64,000 bases of DNA from an uncultured Dyadobacter sp. (GCF_946482605.1 NZ_CAMLSE010000006.1:62001-126000); one strand, 5' to 3'; positions 37,468 to 45,629 are shown, numbered from the stretch's first letter. Translations and numbers: made by a program. The notes: generated by a model from the sequence alone, not told the origin.

Positions 37468-37477
37468 ACGCTGCACT

Positions 37478-38458
37478 ATGAATGAACAGTCGAACCTGGC
37501 GGAGATACCCGTTGGTGTAGTTGGTTTGGGATTGATGGGCAGCAGCATTGTTGCTGCGCTGCTGATTGCAGGACATCCCGTGAAAGCGATTATTCCGCTG
37601 GCCTCCGATGCCAAACATGCACACGAACGTATATTGACCCAGTTAAACTATTGCCTGCAAGCCGGATTGACGGATTCAGTGGCAAAGTTTGAAGCGATGC
37701 TCGTCGTTTCAGAAGACTACGAATCGCTGGCGCCCTGCCAGGTCGTGATTGAATGCGTGATCGAGCAGCTGGAAGTCAAATCTGCGGTTTACAAGAAAAT
37801 AACCTCGGCAGTCAGCGCCAGCTGCATTATCGGCAGCAATACTTCCGCGATCCCGATCAGCGAGCTGCAACCCTATGTCGAACAGCCCGGACGCTTCCTG
37901 GGGATTCACTGGGCCGAGCCTGCATACATGACCCGGTTTCTTGAAATAACCTGTGGCAATCAAACCGCTGAAACATTCGCTGACCGCATTTTCTCCCTGG
38001 CGCATCAATGGGGCAAGGAGCCGACGCTGCTGAAAAAGGACATTCGTGGTTTTATCACCAACCGGCTGATGTACTCGGTTTACCGCGAGATTTTTCACCA
38101 GATCGAGAGCGGAAATGCCAGCCGGGAAGACATCGACAAGGCTTTTCGCTACGACGCGGGGTCGTGGATGACATTGATGGGCATTTTCAGAAGAATGGAT
38201 TATATGGGGCTGAAAGACTACGCTACCATACTGAACAAGCTTCTTCCCGAGCTAAGTAATACCACCGCAGTGCCGGCAATCATGCAGAACATGGTAGCGG
38301 AAGGTGCGCGGGGCGTGCACAACGACAAGGGGATCTATCCCTATGAGCCCGGGGAAGGCAAGCAGTGGGACGAGGCGTTTACCCGATTCAACCTTGAAAT
38401 ACATACCCTGGCCGCCAAATATTCCGAAAGCAAAATAAAACAGCAACTGGAGTCCTGA
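37478..38458 (+). CDS. 3-hydroxyacyl-CoA dehydrogenase-family protein (intact active site)
   Basis: 326 residues. NAD motif GLGLMG (16-21), Ser120-Asn121 (GSNTSAIP), catalytic dyad His144 (GIHWAEP) and Glu156 (FLEI), and the helical C-terminal domain with DIRGFITNRLMYSVYREIFH. The end of beta-2 lacks the usual acidic residue (VKAIIPLAS), so NADP use or loosened specificity is possible. The family includes L-gulonate 3-dehydrogenase and carnitine dehydrogenase besides fatty-acid enzymes; with no other beta-oxidation genes nearby, a small hydroxy acid is the better guess. A degenerate paralogue lies at 39808. Confidence 0.9.
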   Translation: MNEQSNLAEIPVGVVGLGLMGSSIVAALLIAGHPVKAIIPLASDAKHAHERILTQLNYCLQAGLTDSVAKFEAMLVVSEDYESLAPCQVVIECVIEQLEVKSAVYKKITSAVSASCIIGSNTSAIPISELQPYVEQPGRFLGIHWAEPAYMTRFLEITCGNQTAETFADRIFSLAHQWGKEPTLLKKDIRGFITNRLMYSVYREIFHQIESGNASREDIDKAFRYDAGSWMTLMGIFRRMDYMGLKDYATILNKLLPELSNTTAVPAIMQNMVAEGARGVHNDKGIYPYEPGEGKQWDEAFTRFNLEIHTLAAKYSESKIKQQLES

Positions 38459-38487
38459 AAACTCCGGCAGCCGCAACCGATACAGAC

Positions 38488-39786
38488 ATGAGAACCTACA
38501 CGAAATCCGCAGCTTTGCTGGAAAGGGCCAGAAAGGTGCTCGCCAGCGGCGTTTCATCCGAATTCAGAAAATACAACCATCCGCACGCACTTTTTTATAC
38601 GCACGGCAATGGGAGCCGCATTTACGATGTCGATGGTAACGAGTACCTGGACTTTACGCTTAGCCAGGGACCGCTGATTCTGGGGCATTCACACCCGGAG
38701 GTTTTAAAGGCGGTCGCAGAATATTCGGAAATGGGCCAGTTGTTTGCCGGCCAGCATATCAGGGAAATTGAACTGGCCGAAAAGCTCAGCGAGCTGATTC
38801 CTTCCGCGGAACTGATGCGGTTTTGCCTGGACGGGTCCGAGGCTGTGCAAACGGCATTCCGCGTGGCCAGGGCAAAGACGGGCAAAAACAAATTTCTCCG
38901 TTTTGAAGGGCATTACCATGGCTGGATGGATAATGTGTGCTGGGGGATTTCGACGCCTTCCCCCCAGGCGCTGGGCAGCCGCGAAAACCCCAACGTATTT
39001 CCATGGACGGAAGGCCTGCCACAGGGCGTTGAAAATGACTTTATCGTCCTGCCATGGAACGACCTGGATCTGGTCCGGAAAACGGTGGCCGAAAGGTCCT
39101 CTGAGATCGCCGCGATCATTACTGAACCTATTATGTGCAATAATGGCTGCATTGAGCCTAATCCGGGATTTTTACAGGGGTTAAGGGACATTTGCACACA
39201 GTATGGCATCGCGCTGATATTTGACGAGGTTATCACAGGCTTTCGTATTTCGCTGGGAGGTGCACAAAAATACTTCGGTATCACGCCGGACCTTTCCATT
39301 TTTGCCAAGGCGATAGCCAGTGGTTATGCGATCAGCGCGATTGTGGGAAAGCGCGAGTGGATGCAGCTTATCGAACAGGCCAGAGTGATCCATGCCGGTA
39401 CCATGAATGCCGGTAACCCAACGGTGGCGGCGGCATTGGCTACGATCGGGGTGCTGGAAAAAGAGCAGCCGCATGAAAAGATGTTCCGGCTGGGGAAAAA
39501 GCTGATGGAAGGCCTGCGGGCGGCTGCCTCACAAAACGGCCATGCATTGCTCGTAGAAGGTCCCGGGCCGATGTTTGCGGTGAGCTTCACCGATCTGACA
39601 AAAAGCCGGGATTACCGTGATACATTGGCAGCCGACAAAGCAAAGCTGGGAAAGTTTATTGCCGGAATGCACGAGGAAGGCATCCGCGTGATCGGCCGCG
39701 GGCTTTGGTATATCAGTGCCGTGCATACCGATGAGGACATAGAACAGGCGATAGCCATTGCCGGTAAAGTACTTCAAACTGTTTGA
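38488..39786 (+). CDS. Class III PLP aminotransferase (glutamate-1-semialdehyde aminomutase-like)
   Basis: 432 residues. PLP Lys274 (FAKAIASGYAIS), Asp246 (IFDEVITGFR), the phosphate-contact GSEAVQTAFRVARA, and YHGWMD are clear. The sequence is closest in style to glutamate-1-semialdehyde 2,1-aminomutase, but the position in a catabolic operon makes a haem-synthesis role unlikely; related enzymes transaminate amino polyols or amino acids. It lies between the intact and the degenerate 3-hydroxyacyl-CoA dehydrogenase paralogues. Its substrate may well carry a primary amine freed by the amidases encoded downstream (inference). Confidence 0.9.
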   Translation: MRTYTKSAALLERARKVLASGVSSEFRKYNHPHALFYTHGNGSRIYDVDGNEYLDFTLSQGPLILGHSHPEVLKAVAEYSEMGQLFAGQHIREIELAEKLSELIPSAELMRFCLDGSEAVQTAFRVARAKTGKNKFLRFEGHYHGWMDNVCWGISTPSPQALGSRENPNVFPWTEGLPQGVENDFIVLPWNDLDLVRKTVAERSSEIAAIITEPIMCNNGCIEPNPGFLQGLRDICTQYGIALIFDEVITGFRISLGGAQKYFGITPDLSIFAKAIASGYAISAIVGKREWMQLIEQARVIHAGTMNAGNPTVAAALATIGVLEKEQPHEKMFRLGKKLMEGLRAAASQNGHALLVEGPGPMFAVSFTDLTKSRDYRDTLAADKAKLGKFIAGMHEEGIRVIGRGLWYISAVHTDEDIEQAIAIAGKVLQTV

Positions 39787-39807
39787 AATAAGTATTTATT
39801 CGGATCA

Positions 39808-40707
39808 ATGAAAGAGACGGGACGAGAAATGGAACCGGTTTTGCTGATAGGCGATCATCGGTTGACACGCAGCATTGCATCCTGTTTACAGCGCGGCGGA
39901 TGTAGTTTTTCATCCGAAAGCCGCGCACCGGACAGAACGCGGCCGCATGCACGAACGCCTTACGGGTTGGCAATCGTGATCACAGAAGAGGACCTGCAAA
40001 TCAAGAAAGAGCAGCTTACCAACCTGGAAAAAATAGTGCATCCGGGCGCAATCATCGCGGTTAATACCGAGACCATCGGCCTTGACCTTTTGCAGGAGAA
40101 TGCGTCTTTTCCGCAACGCATTATGGGAGTGAACTGGACCGAGCCTGCGGATACGACCTGTTTTCTCGAAATTATCGCCAACCAGGTAACCGATCCGGAA
40201 CTGGCAAACCAGTTGCTCCGGACCGCCACAGAAAGCTGGAACAAAGACCCTTACATCGTTCATGGCAACAGCGGTATCCGCACGCGGTTGACGGGCGCAT
40301 TGATACGGGAGGCTTTTTATCTGGTGCAAAACGGATATGCGACCGTGGAAGATATCGACCGGGCCTGCCGCAATGACGCGGGCTACTACCTGCCTTTTGC
40401 CGGAAACCTTCGTTACATGGATCTGATGGGCACCTATGCCTACGGAATGGTGATGAAAGACCTGAATCCCGAGCTGTCCACTGACGGGCATACTCCCGAA
40501 TTTTTCCAACGGATGTTGACCGAGGAAAAATTTGGCATGGAGAATGGAGCGGGTTTTTATAGTTATGCGGCCGGTGAGCGTGAAAAGTGGCAGGAACTGC
40601 TGGGAGAATTCAGCCGGCAGGTAGGGGAGCTATTTGAAAAATATCCTTTTCAAGACAATCCGGGAGCAGTAGCCGAGCCGGTTCGCAGCGGTTTTGACTT
40701 TCACTAA
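39808..40707 (+). CDS. Degenerate 3-hydroxyacyl-CoA dehydrogenase paralogue
   Basis: 299 residues, clearly homologous to the protein at 37478 across the second half: DIDRACRNDAG against DIDKAFRYDAG, RYMDLMGTYAYG against RRMDYMGLKDYA, DLNPELSTD against LLPELSNT. The glycine-rich NAD loop is gone (VLLIGDHRLTRSIAS where the paralogue has GLGLMG), and the catalytic His is Asn109 (GVNWTEP). Glu121 is kept. The frame is fully open and well conserved in the helical domain, so it looks like a maintained pseudo-enzyme, not a decaying gene. It may form heterodimers with the intact paralogue through that domain (inference). Confidence 0.85.
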   Translation: MKETGREMEPVLLIGDHRLTRSIASCLQRGGCSFSSESRAPDRTRPHARTPYGLAIVITEEDLQIKKEQLTNLEKIVHPGAIIAVNTETIGLDLLQENASFPQRIMGVNWTEPADTTCFLEIIANQVTDPELANQLLRTATESWNKDPYIVHGNSGIRTRLTGALIREAFYLVQNGYATVEDIDRACRNDAGYYLPFAGNLRYMDLMGTYAYGMVMKDLNPELSTDGHTPEFFQRMLTEEKFGMENGAGFYSYAAGEREKWQELLGEFSRQVGELFEKYPFQDNPGAVAEPVRSGFDFH

Positions 40708-40714
40708 TGAGACC

Positions 40715-41800
40715 ATGAGCAGACTTATTTTCGACGCCCATCTGGATCTGGCGATGAATGCCATCGAATGGAACCGCGATCTTACACAACCGTTGAGCGA
40801 GATCCGCCAACGGGAAATGCATATGTCCGACAAAAATGACAGGGGCAAAGGAACAGTATGTCTTCCTGAGCTCAGAAAGGGCAACGTTGGACTGGTGGTA
40901 GCAACGCAGCTTGCCCGCTTTACACCGTCGGGCAGCGCCCTGCCGGGATGGAATTCGCCCCAGCAGGCCTGGGCGATGACACAGGCCCAGCTTGCCTGGT
41001 ACCGTGAAATGGAGGCGCTGGGAGAAATGGTGCAGATCACCGACCTGGCCGGTCTGGACAGGCATTTAACACATTGGAACGATACCGCGCCAGCCGGTGA
41101 AGTGAAGCCGGTAGGCTATATTCTCAGCCTGGAAGGAGCTGATTCCCTGGTGGATGTATCCTATCTGCACCGTGCTTACGAGTATGGTTTACGGGCGGTT
41201 GGCCTTTCTCATTTCGGGCCGGGAAGATATGCCCCGGGAACGAAAATGGAAGGCCCTGTTACCGGGCAGGGTTTTGAGCTGATGCGGGAGATGTCCAAAC
41301 TGAACATGATCCTGGACACGACGCATTTAACCGACGAAGGTTTTGATCAGGTCCTGGATTACTATGATGGCCCTGTGTGGTCGAGTCACCATAATGTACG
41401 CAAAATCGTACCCAATCAGCGCCAGCTAGCTGACCATCAGATCAAAAGGCTGATCGAGCGCGGCGCGGTGATCGGCGGCATGCTCGATTGCTGGGCGATG
41501 GATATTCGCTTTATCGATATGGTTTCCGATCCCTGGCAGCTCGATATCAGGCTCGAACACCTGGTTGACCATTGGGACCACATCTGCCAGCTCGCCGGAA
41601 ACAGTCGTCATGTGGCGATAGGCAGTGATCTGGACGGAATTTTTGGCACCGAGCAGTCTCCCTGGGATATGAATTCAATAGCTGATTTGCAGAAATACGA
41701 GTCCATTCTGGCAAGACGGGGTTATACCGATGCAGATATAGATAATATATTCAGCCAGAACTGGATCCGGTTTTTGAGGAAGGCCTGGGGAGGGCAATAA
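40715..41800 (+). CDS. Membrane-dipeptidase family (M19) metallohydrolase
   Basis: 361 residues from the ATG at 40715; a TTG start at 40694 would overlap the previous gene. Zinc-site elements of M19: His9-x-Asp11 (DAHLDLAM), the bridging Glu in SLEGADSL, His in SSHHNVRKI, and Asp in AIGSDLDGIFG. LADHQIKRLIERGAVIGGML is a family hallmark. There is no signal peptide, so it is cytoplasmic, unlike the exported renal-type enzymes. It should cleave a dipeptide-like or other amide bond of an imported molecule. It lies 7 bp after the degenerate dehydrogenase gene. Confidence 0.88.
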   Translation: MSRLIFDAHLDLAMNAIEWNRDLTQPLSEIRQREMHMSDKNDRGKGTVCLPELRKGNVGLVVATQLARFTPSGSALPGWNSPQQAWAMTQAQLAWYREMEALGEMVQITDLAGLDRHLTHWNDTAPAGEVKPVGYILSLEGADSLVDVSYLHRAYEYGLRAVGLSHFGPGRYAPGTKMEGPVTGQGFELMREMSKLNMILDTTHLTDEGFDQVLDYYDGPVWSSHHNVRKIVPNQRQLADHQIKRLIERGAVIGGMLDCWAMDIRFIDMVSDPWQLDIRLEHLVDHWDHICQLAGNSRHVAIGSDLDGIFGTEQSPWDMNSIADLQKYESILARRGYTDADIDNIFSQNWIRFLRKAWGGQ

Positions 41801-41858
41801 GTTACCTGCGGATCACACGATAAAGGATCGAATGTGAACCGGAAGAAGGCATGAAGAT

Positions 41859-43283
41859 ATGGTTGAACTGAAAAATAAAGGTGAGTCTGTCACGACCGCC
41901 GAAAGCAAAGATATGCTGCCACTCTTAGCAGGCGCCGCGCGCATTGACACAACCCCTCCGCTGGGAACGCGGATCAATGGGGACTTCATCACGCATTATG
42001 CCACCGCTATCCACGATGCGTTGTATTCCAAAGCTTTGGTTCTTAAACAGGACCAAACCCTGGTTGCTTTTGTAGTGGTGGATATTTGTGTTATGTCCAA
42101 AGACTTTCTGGATTCGGTGAAAGCCGGGATCACCCAATCAACCGGCATTTCGGCGTCGCACCAGATGATTTCCAGTACGCACACACATGCGGCAGGCTCG
42201 GTAGCCGACGTGCATTTGGGCAGCGTTGATCCGGCTTATGTTCAAAAATTACCCGGACTTATTCTGGCATCGGTGCAGGATGCGATCCAAAACCTGCGAC
42301 CTGCGCGGATCGCTTTCGGTACTGTGCAGGCGCCGGAGCATCTGCTTTGCCGCAGGTATGAAATGCATCCGGATTATACAGCTTTCAATCCGGTAACCGG
42401 CCAGCCCGACACGATCAAAACCAATCCTTTCGGAGCGGAAAATAACATCCTGAAAGCAGTTGCACCCACGGATCCTGAACTGGGATATCTGGCTGTAAAG
42501 GGACTGGACGACCGGTGGATAGGCTTGCTGGCCAACTACTCGCTGCATTACGTCGGCGATTGGGAAAACGGCACGATATCGGCCGATTATTTCGGTGTTT
42601 TCTCCGAAGAGCTCCGGCGGAAGTTAGCGGCAGATGAGGATTTTGTAGGCATCATGAGCAATGGAACCAGCGGTGATGTCAACATTTGGGACTTTCTCAG
42701 ACCCGACCGTTATCCCACAGCGCATTTTGCAAAAAGTAAGCTGATCGGATCCGACCTGGCCGATAAGGTAGCTCAAAGCATACATGCATTGGATTGGCAA
42801 AGTGCGCCGCTGTTAAAGGCTGCCATGGAAATCGTTCGGGTGCCGGTCACCAAACCGACTGCCGCGGAGCTGGAAGCCGCTGCCCGACTCGTAGCACAGG
42901 CGCATTACGAGACCATTGTGCCCGATGAGGCCGGTTTAAGGCAGATCTATGCCCGGGAGCAATTGCTGTTGCATGAAACCGCTGATTTTCGGGAATGCCC
43001 GGTACAGGTGATCAGGATCGGGGAGGGGATGATCGGCGGGCTGGCGGGCGAATTTTTCTCAGAAACGGGCTTGTACCTGAAGGAAAATGCCGTTGCAAAG
43101 CATTACTTCACCATCAGCATGGCGAATGGCAATGTGGGATATGTACCGCCTTCCGGAGAAATAGCCAACGGTGGTTACGAGACCTGGCGCTGTCGGTACA
43201 GTTGCCTGGTCGCTGGTGCGGAGCAGGTAATTCGCGCCCAGCTGCTCGCAGTGGCGGCACAGCTTCGCATATCAGCAAGCTGA
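41859..43283 (+). CDS. Neutral ceramidase-like amidohydrolase, no signal peptide
   Basis: 474 residues. It matches the N-terminal domain of neutral/alkaline non-lysosomal ceramidase: GAARIDTTPPLGTRINGDF, the zinc His pair in SSTHTHAAG (His108, His110), and NGTSGDVN, equivalent to the active-site GDVSPN. It ends with the family-like VGYVPPSGEIANGGYE. The C-terminal immunoglobulin-like domain of secreted ceramidases is absent, and no signal peptide is seen, so it probably acts in the cytoplasm on an N-acyl bond of a small molecule, not on membrane ceramide (inference). Last gene of operon C; the AraC gene converges 28 bp away. Confidence 0.8.
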   Translation: MVELKNKGESVTTAESKDMLPLLAGAARIDTTPPLGTRINGDFITHYATAIHDALYSKALVLKQDQTLVAFVVVDICVMSKDFLDSVKAGITQSTGISASHQMISSTHTHAAGSVADVHLGSVDPAYVQKLPGLILASVQDAIQNLRPARIAFGTVQAPEHLLCRRYEMHPDYTAFNPVTGQPDTIKTNPFGAENNILKAVAPTDPELGYLAVKGLDDRWIGLLANYSLHYVGDWENGTISADYFGVFSEELRRKLAADEDFVGIMSNGTSGDVNIWDFLRPDRYPTAHFAKSKLIGSDLADKVAQSIHALDWQSAPLLKAAMEIVRVPVTKPTAAELEAAARLVAQAHYETIVPDEAGLRQIYAREQLLLHETADFRECPVQVIRIGEGMIGGLAGEFFSETGLYLKENAVAKHYFTISMANGNVGYVPPSGEIANGGYETWRCRYSCLVAGAEQVIRAQLLAVAAQLRISAS

Positions 43284-43311
43284 TACTATTTTTCAGCGTT
43301 TCCGTCAAATG

Positions 43312-44181
43312 CTACCGGACGACCAGTGTCTTCCGATAGTCACTGGGGGTCATACTTTTGTGTTTCTTGAATTGCCGGTTGAAGTTGGCCAGGTTATTGA
43401 ACCCGCATTCGTAGGCCACTTCTACCACATTACGGTCGTTTTCAGAGAGCAGCTTGCATGCGTGGCCGATACGCACGGTGGTGAGATATTCTACGAACGT
43501 GACGCGGAACTGTTCCTTAAAAAAGTTGCAAAAAGCAGTGACGCCCATGCTGCTGACCGAGGCGATCTCGCTGAGGCTGATGTCCTTGTCGAAGTTCTGC
43601 ATGATGTATCCGGTAACCTTTTTGAAGCGGTCCGAAGAGTCGTAATGAAAGTTCTGCACAAAGCGCGGACTCGCCAGCAGATCGTACTCCGTCGTGCTGG
43701 ACATGATATCGAAAATCAGCAACAATGATGACAAACGTTGCAGCCCGTTTTTGGCGGGCATTTCCCTGATCAGCTTGTTGATCCTGCTGCGCGTTTCACC
43801 CCGTAGTGCCATGCCGCGGTCCGCCAGGTTCAGGACTTTTCTAAAATTGTCTATTTCAGGGATATTCATAAAATCTTCACCCAGGAAATCATCCGTAAAA
43901 TGGATCACCAGGGCATCGGCTTTGTCGGTGGCGCGCTGTTCCAGGTAGATGGGGTCGTTGACCCATACATGCGGAAGCAATGATCCCATGAAAACCAGAT
44001 CGTCCTCTTCAAAATACCCGATATGGTCGCCAACCATCCGTTTGCCGGTGCTTTTATTGACCAGTACAAATTCGAAATGCGCGTGGTAATGCCAGGGAGC
44101 AGGGAAAAAATCGCCCCTTTCCCGAAATACGATGAAGGACTTGTCGACATCCTGAGGTAAGTGAAATTCAACAGCTTTCAT
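43312..44181 (-). CDS. AraC-family transcriptional regulator with cupin sensor domain
   Basis: 289 residues. The N-terminal cupin has PWHYHAHFEFVLVNKSTGKR and FEEDDLVFMGSLLPHVW, a sugar- or small-molecule-sensing type. The C-terminal domain has the two AraC helix-turn-helices: SLSEIASVSSMGVTAFCNFF and VVEVAYECGFNNLANFNRQF, then the signature KKHKSMTPSDYRK. It is convergent with operon C. A direct-repeat box found before operons A, B and C also lies 65 bp upstream of this gene, inverted with respect to it, so it is the natural candidate for activating the cluster and controlling itself. Confidence 0.92.
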   Translation of the reverse strand: MKAVEFHLPQDVDKSFIVFRERGDFFPAPWHYHAHFEFVLVNKSTGKRMVGDHIGYFEEDDLVFMGSLLPHVWVNDPIYLEQRATDKADALVIHFTDDFLGEDFMNIPEIDNFRKVLNLADRGMALRGETRSRINKLIREMPAKNGLQRLSSLLLIFDIMSSTTEYDLLASPRFVQNFHYDSSDRFKKVTGYIMQNFDKDISLSEIASVSSMGVTAFCNFFKEQFRVTFVEYLTTVRIGHACKLLSENDRNVVEVAYECGFNNLANFNRQFKKHKSMTPSDYRKTLVVR

Positions 44182-44245
44182 AGTCCAGGGGTTTAGTGCC
44201 TATGTAAACTAATACAAATTTTCAATCGAACCCAGTTTGTGAAGG

Positions 44246-44282
44246 ATAGTATCAGAAATATGGACAAAAGTAGCAGAGCGCC
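44246..44282 (+). promoter_or_regulatory. AraC-type operator upstream of the regulator gene (copy D)
   Basis: ATAGTATCA at 44246 and AAAGTAGCA at 44267, 21 bp apart, written on the plus strand while the regulator gene is on the minus strand. No -7 box lies at the distance seen in copies A-C, which fits a repressing (autoregulatory) site. A 7-bp GC stem (44280-44286 with 44297-44303) overlaps its right edge and may end the neighbouring BNR_4 transcript. Confidence 0.6.
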
Positions 44283-44321
44283 CGGCTGCGTTCCCTGCCG
44301 GGCATTAGCGCGGCGAATCCA

Positions 44322-45629
44322 CTACGGTTCTATGAGTTTGTACAAAATACTGCTGTCGTAGTCGGTGTAGTGAATGTAAGACCGGTTCTGCATCCATAGC
44401 AGTACCGTTTTGTTCTTCGCCGTTTTGTTGCGGGGAACGAATGGCCTGACGTTATCGAGCCGGGAATTGCGGGTGACGGGCGAAATATCCCACGAGCGCC
44501 CCCGGTCGCGTGTCTGCCCGCGCGAGATCTCAAAGACGCCGCCGATCTGGTGGGAAAAGTAGATAATATCCGGAGAGGACGGGTCGAATGTCATTCCGCC
44601 CGAGTAGTTGACTTCCCGTTCTTTCTGGCCTGGGGGCGTTTGCGGAAACCATTTACCTGCTTCGATGACCTTCTGGTCAGTCCAGCGTGAGCCGTCAAAG
44701 GAAGTATAATAATAGTGATGCTGCTGGTCGGTGGGGTAGCGGGCGTAGAGAATCACAGGATGGTCCCGGCGGTCGGCTGTGATGTCGAAGATCCAGGCCT
44801 TGCCGGTTTCGGGTGTTGCCTGGTAGACGGGCGTCGCGTCCGATGAATGAAACGGCAGGGCATCCACGGCACAGATCCTGGTGCCATCCGCACGCCAGAA
44901 TGCATTGTTCTCGTAATAGCAGTAGTAGACCGAATTAAGCGGCTCCACGGCCGGATGGCCGTCTGTGAACACGATGTGGATTCGCGATTGCCCGTCGGAG
45001 TAGTATTTAACGTAGGGCCTGTTGTTGGTGTTGAGTACTTTTGAGGTGATCATGATTTTGGGCTCAGACCACGATAGGCCATTGTCATCGGAGGTGATCA
45101 TGTTGGGCTTGTAGCCGATCCAGCGCCCGAAGCAGTACAGCCGGTTTTTCTCTTTTTTGAGCACAAACGGATTGGCATAGGTGTAGGTTTCCTTCTTGTA
45201 GCGTGCAACCAGAGAGTCGGTGCGGGGTTTGAAGACGGTCGCCTTGTCAAAGGTCCGGATATCGAGCGGTTTTTGGGTGGTGTTCCGGATCACGCCTTTC
45301 GGTTCTTCATTCCTGCCATGCCAGGTGTAGAGTGCGAGAATGCGACGGTCGGGAAGCATAGCGAAGGCGGGATTGTCGTGGTCGTCCACTTCCAGCTTAT
45401 TATACAGGGTAGCGGTGTCGATCTTCCCTGAACCCGCATCGAGCATGGCCGCCTGAATGTCGCCTTGTCTGGTGACCCAGCCGGTTATGATCCTGCTGCC
45501 GGTTGCATCCGTGTACAGGGCACGCGGGTCGCTGAACCAGCACCAGGCGCCGTCGCTGGTCAGGGTTTGCTGGGCCACTGCCCGCATGGTGATAACTTGT
45601 AAAAGGGTCAGAAAGAGCATTCTTCTCAT
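44322..45629 (-). CDS. BNR_4-repeat propeller protein, exported
   Basis: 435 residues with a signal peptide (cleavage near 19, RAVAQ). The opening DGAWCWFSDPRALYTDATGS and DDHDNPAFAMLPDRRILALY are the BNR_4 family signature, a seven-bladed propeller also seen in some polysaccharide lyases. Further blades: GNPxV-like TYANPFVLKKEKNRLYCFGR, PVILYARYPTDQQHHYYYTS and SPDIIYFSHQIGGVFEI. It lies upstream of the AraC gene on the same strand, which places it with the cluster. Whether it is a lyase, hydrolase or binding protein cannot be told. Confidence 0.8.
   Translation of the reverse strand: MRRMLFLTLLQVITMRAVAQQTLTSDGAWCWFSDPRALYTDATGSRIITGWVTRQGDIQAAMLDAGSGKIDTATLYNKLEVDDHDNPAFAMLPDRRILALYTWHGRNEEPKGVIRNTTQKPLDIRTFDKATVFKPRTDSLVARYKKETYTYANPFVLKKEKNRLYCFGRWIGYKPNMITSDDNGLSWSEPKIMITSKVLNTNNRPYVKYYSDGQSRIHIVFTDGHPAVEPLNSVYYCYYENNAFWRADGTRICAVDALPFHSSDATPVYQATPETGKAWIFDITADRRDHPVILYARYPTDQQHHYYYTSFDGSRWTDQKVIEAGKWFPQTPPGQKEREVNYSGGMTFDPSSPDIIYFSHQIGGVFEISRGQTRDRGRSWDISPVTRNSRLDNVRPFVPRNKTAKNKTVLLWMQNRSYIHYTDYDSSILYKLIEP

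Noticed and set aside
37478..40707. Fatty-acid beta-oxidation operon
   Set aside because: No thiolase, acyl-CoA dehydrogenase, ligase or enoyl hydratase is present; the dehydrogenase family also acts on small hydroxy acids.
20369..43283. A fumonisin-type degradation cluster (TonB receptor, esterase, permease, dehydrogenases, class III aminotransferase)
   Set aside because: The outline is similar to the known Sphingopyxis cluster, but nothing in the sequence points to that substrate, and SusCD, aldolase, RidA and propellers are extra; kept only as an analogy.
43281..43289. A fifth ATAGTATCA on the minus strand between operon C and the AraC gene
   Set aside because: No AAAGTA-like half lies 21 bp away on either side, and it overlaps the stop codon of the ceramidase-like gene; a lone half-site is weak evidence.
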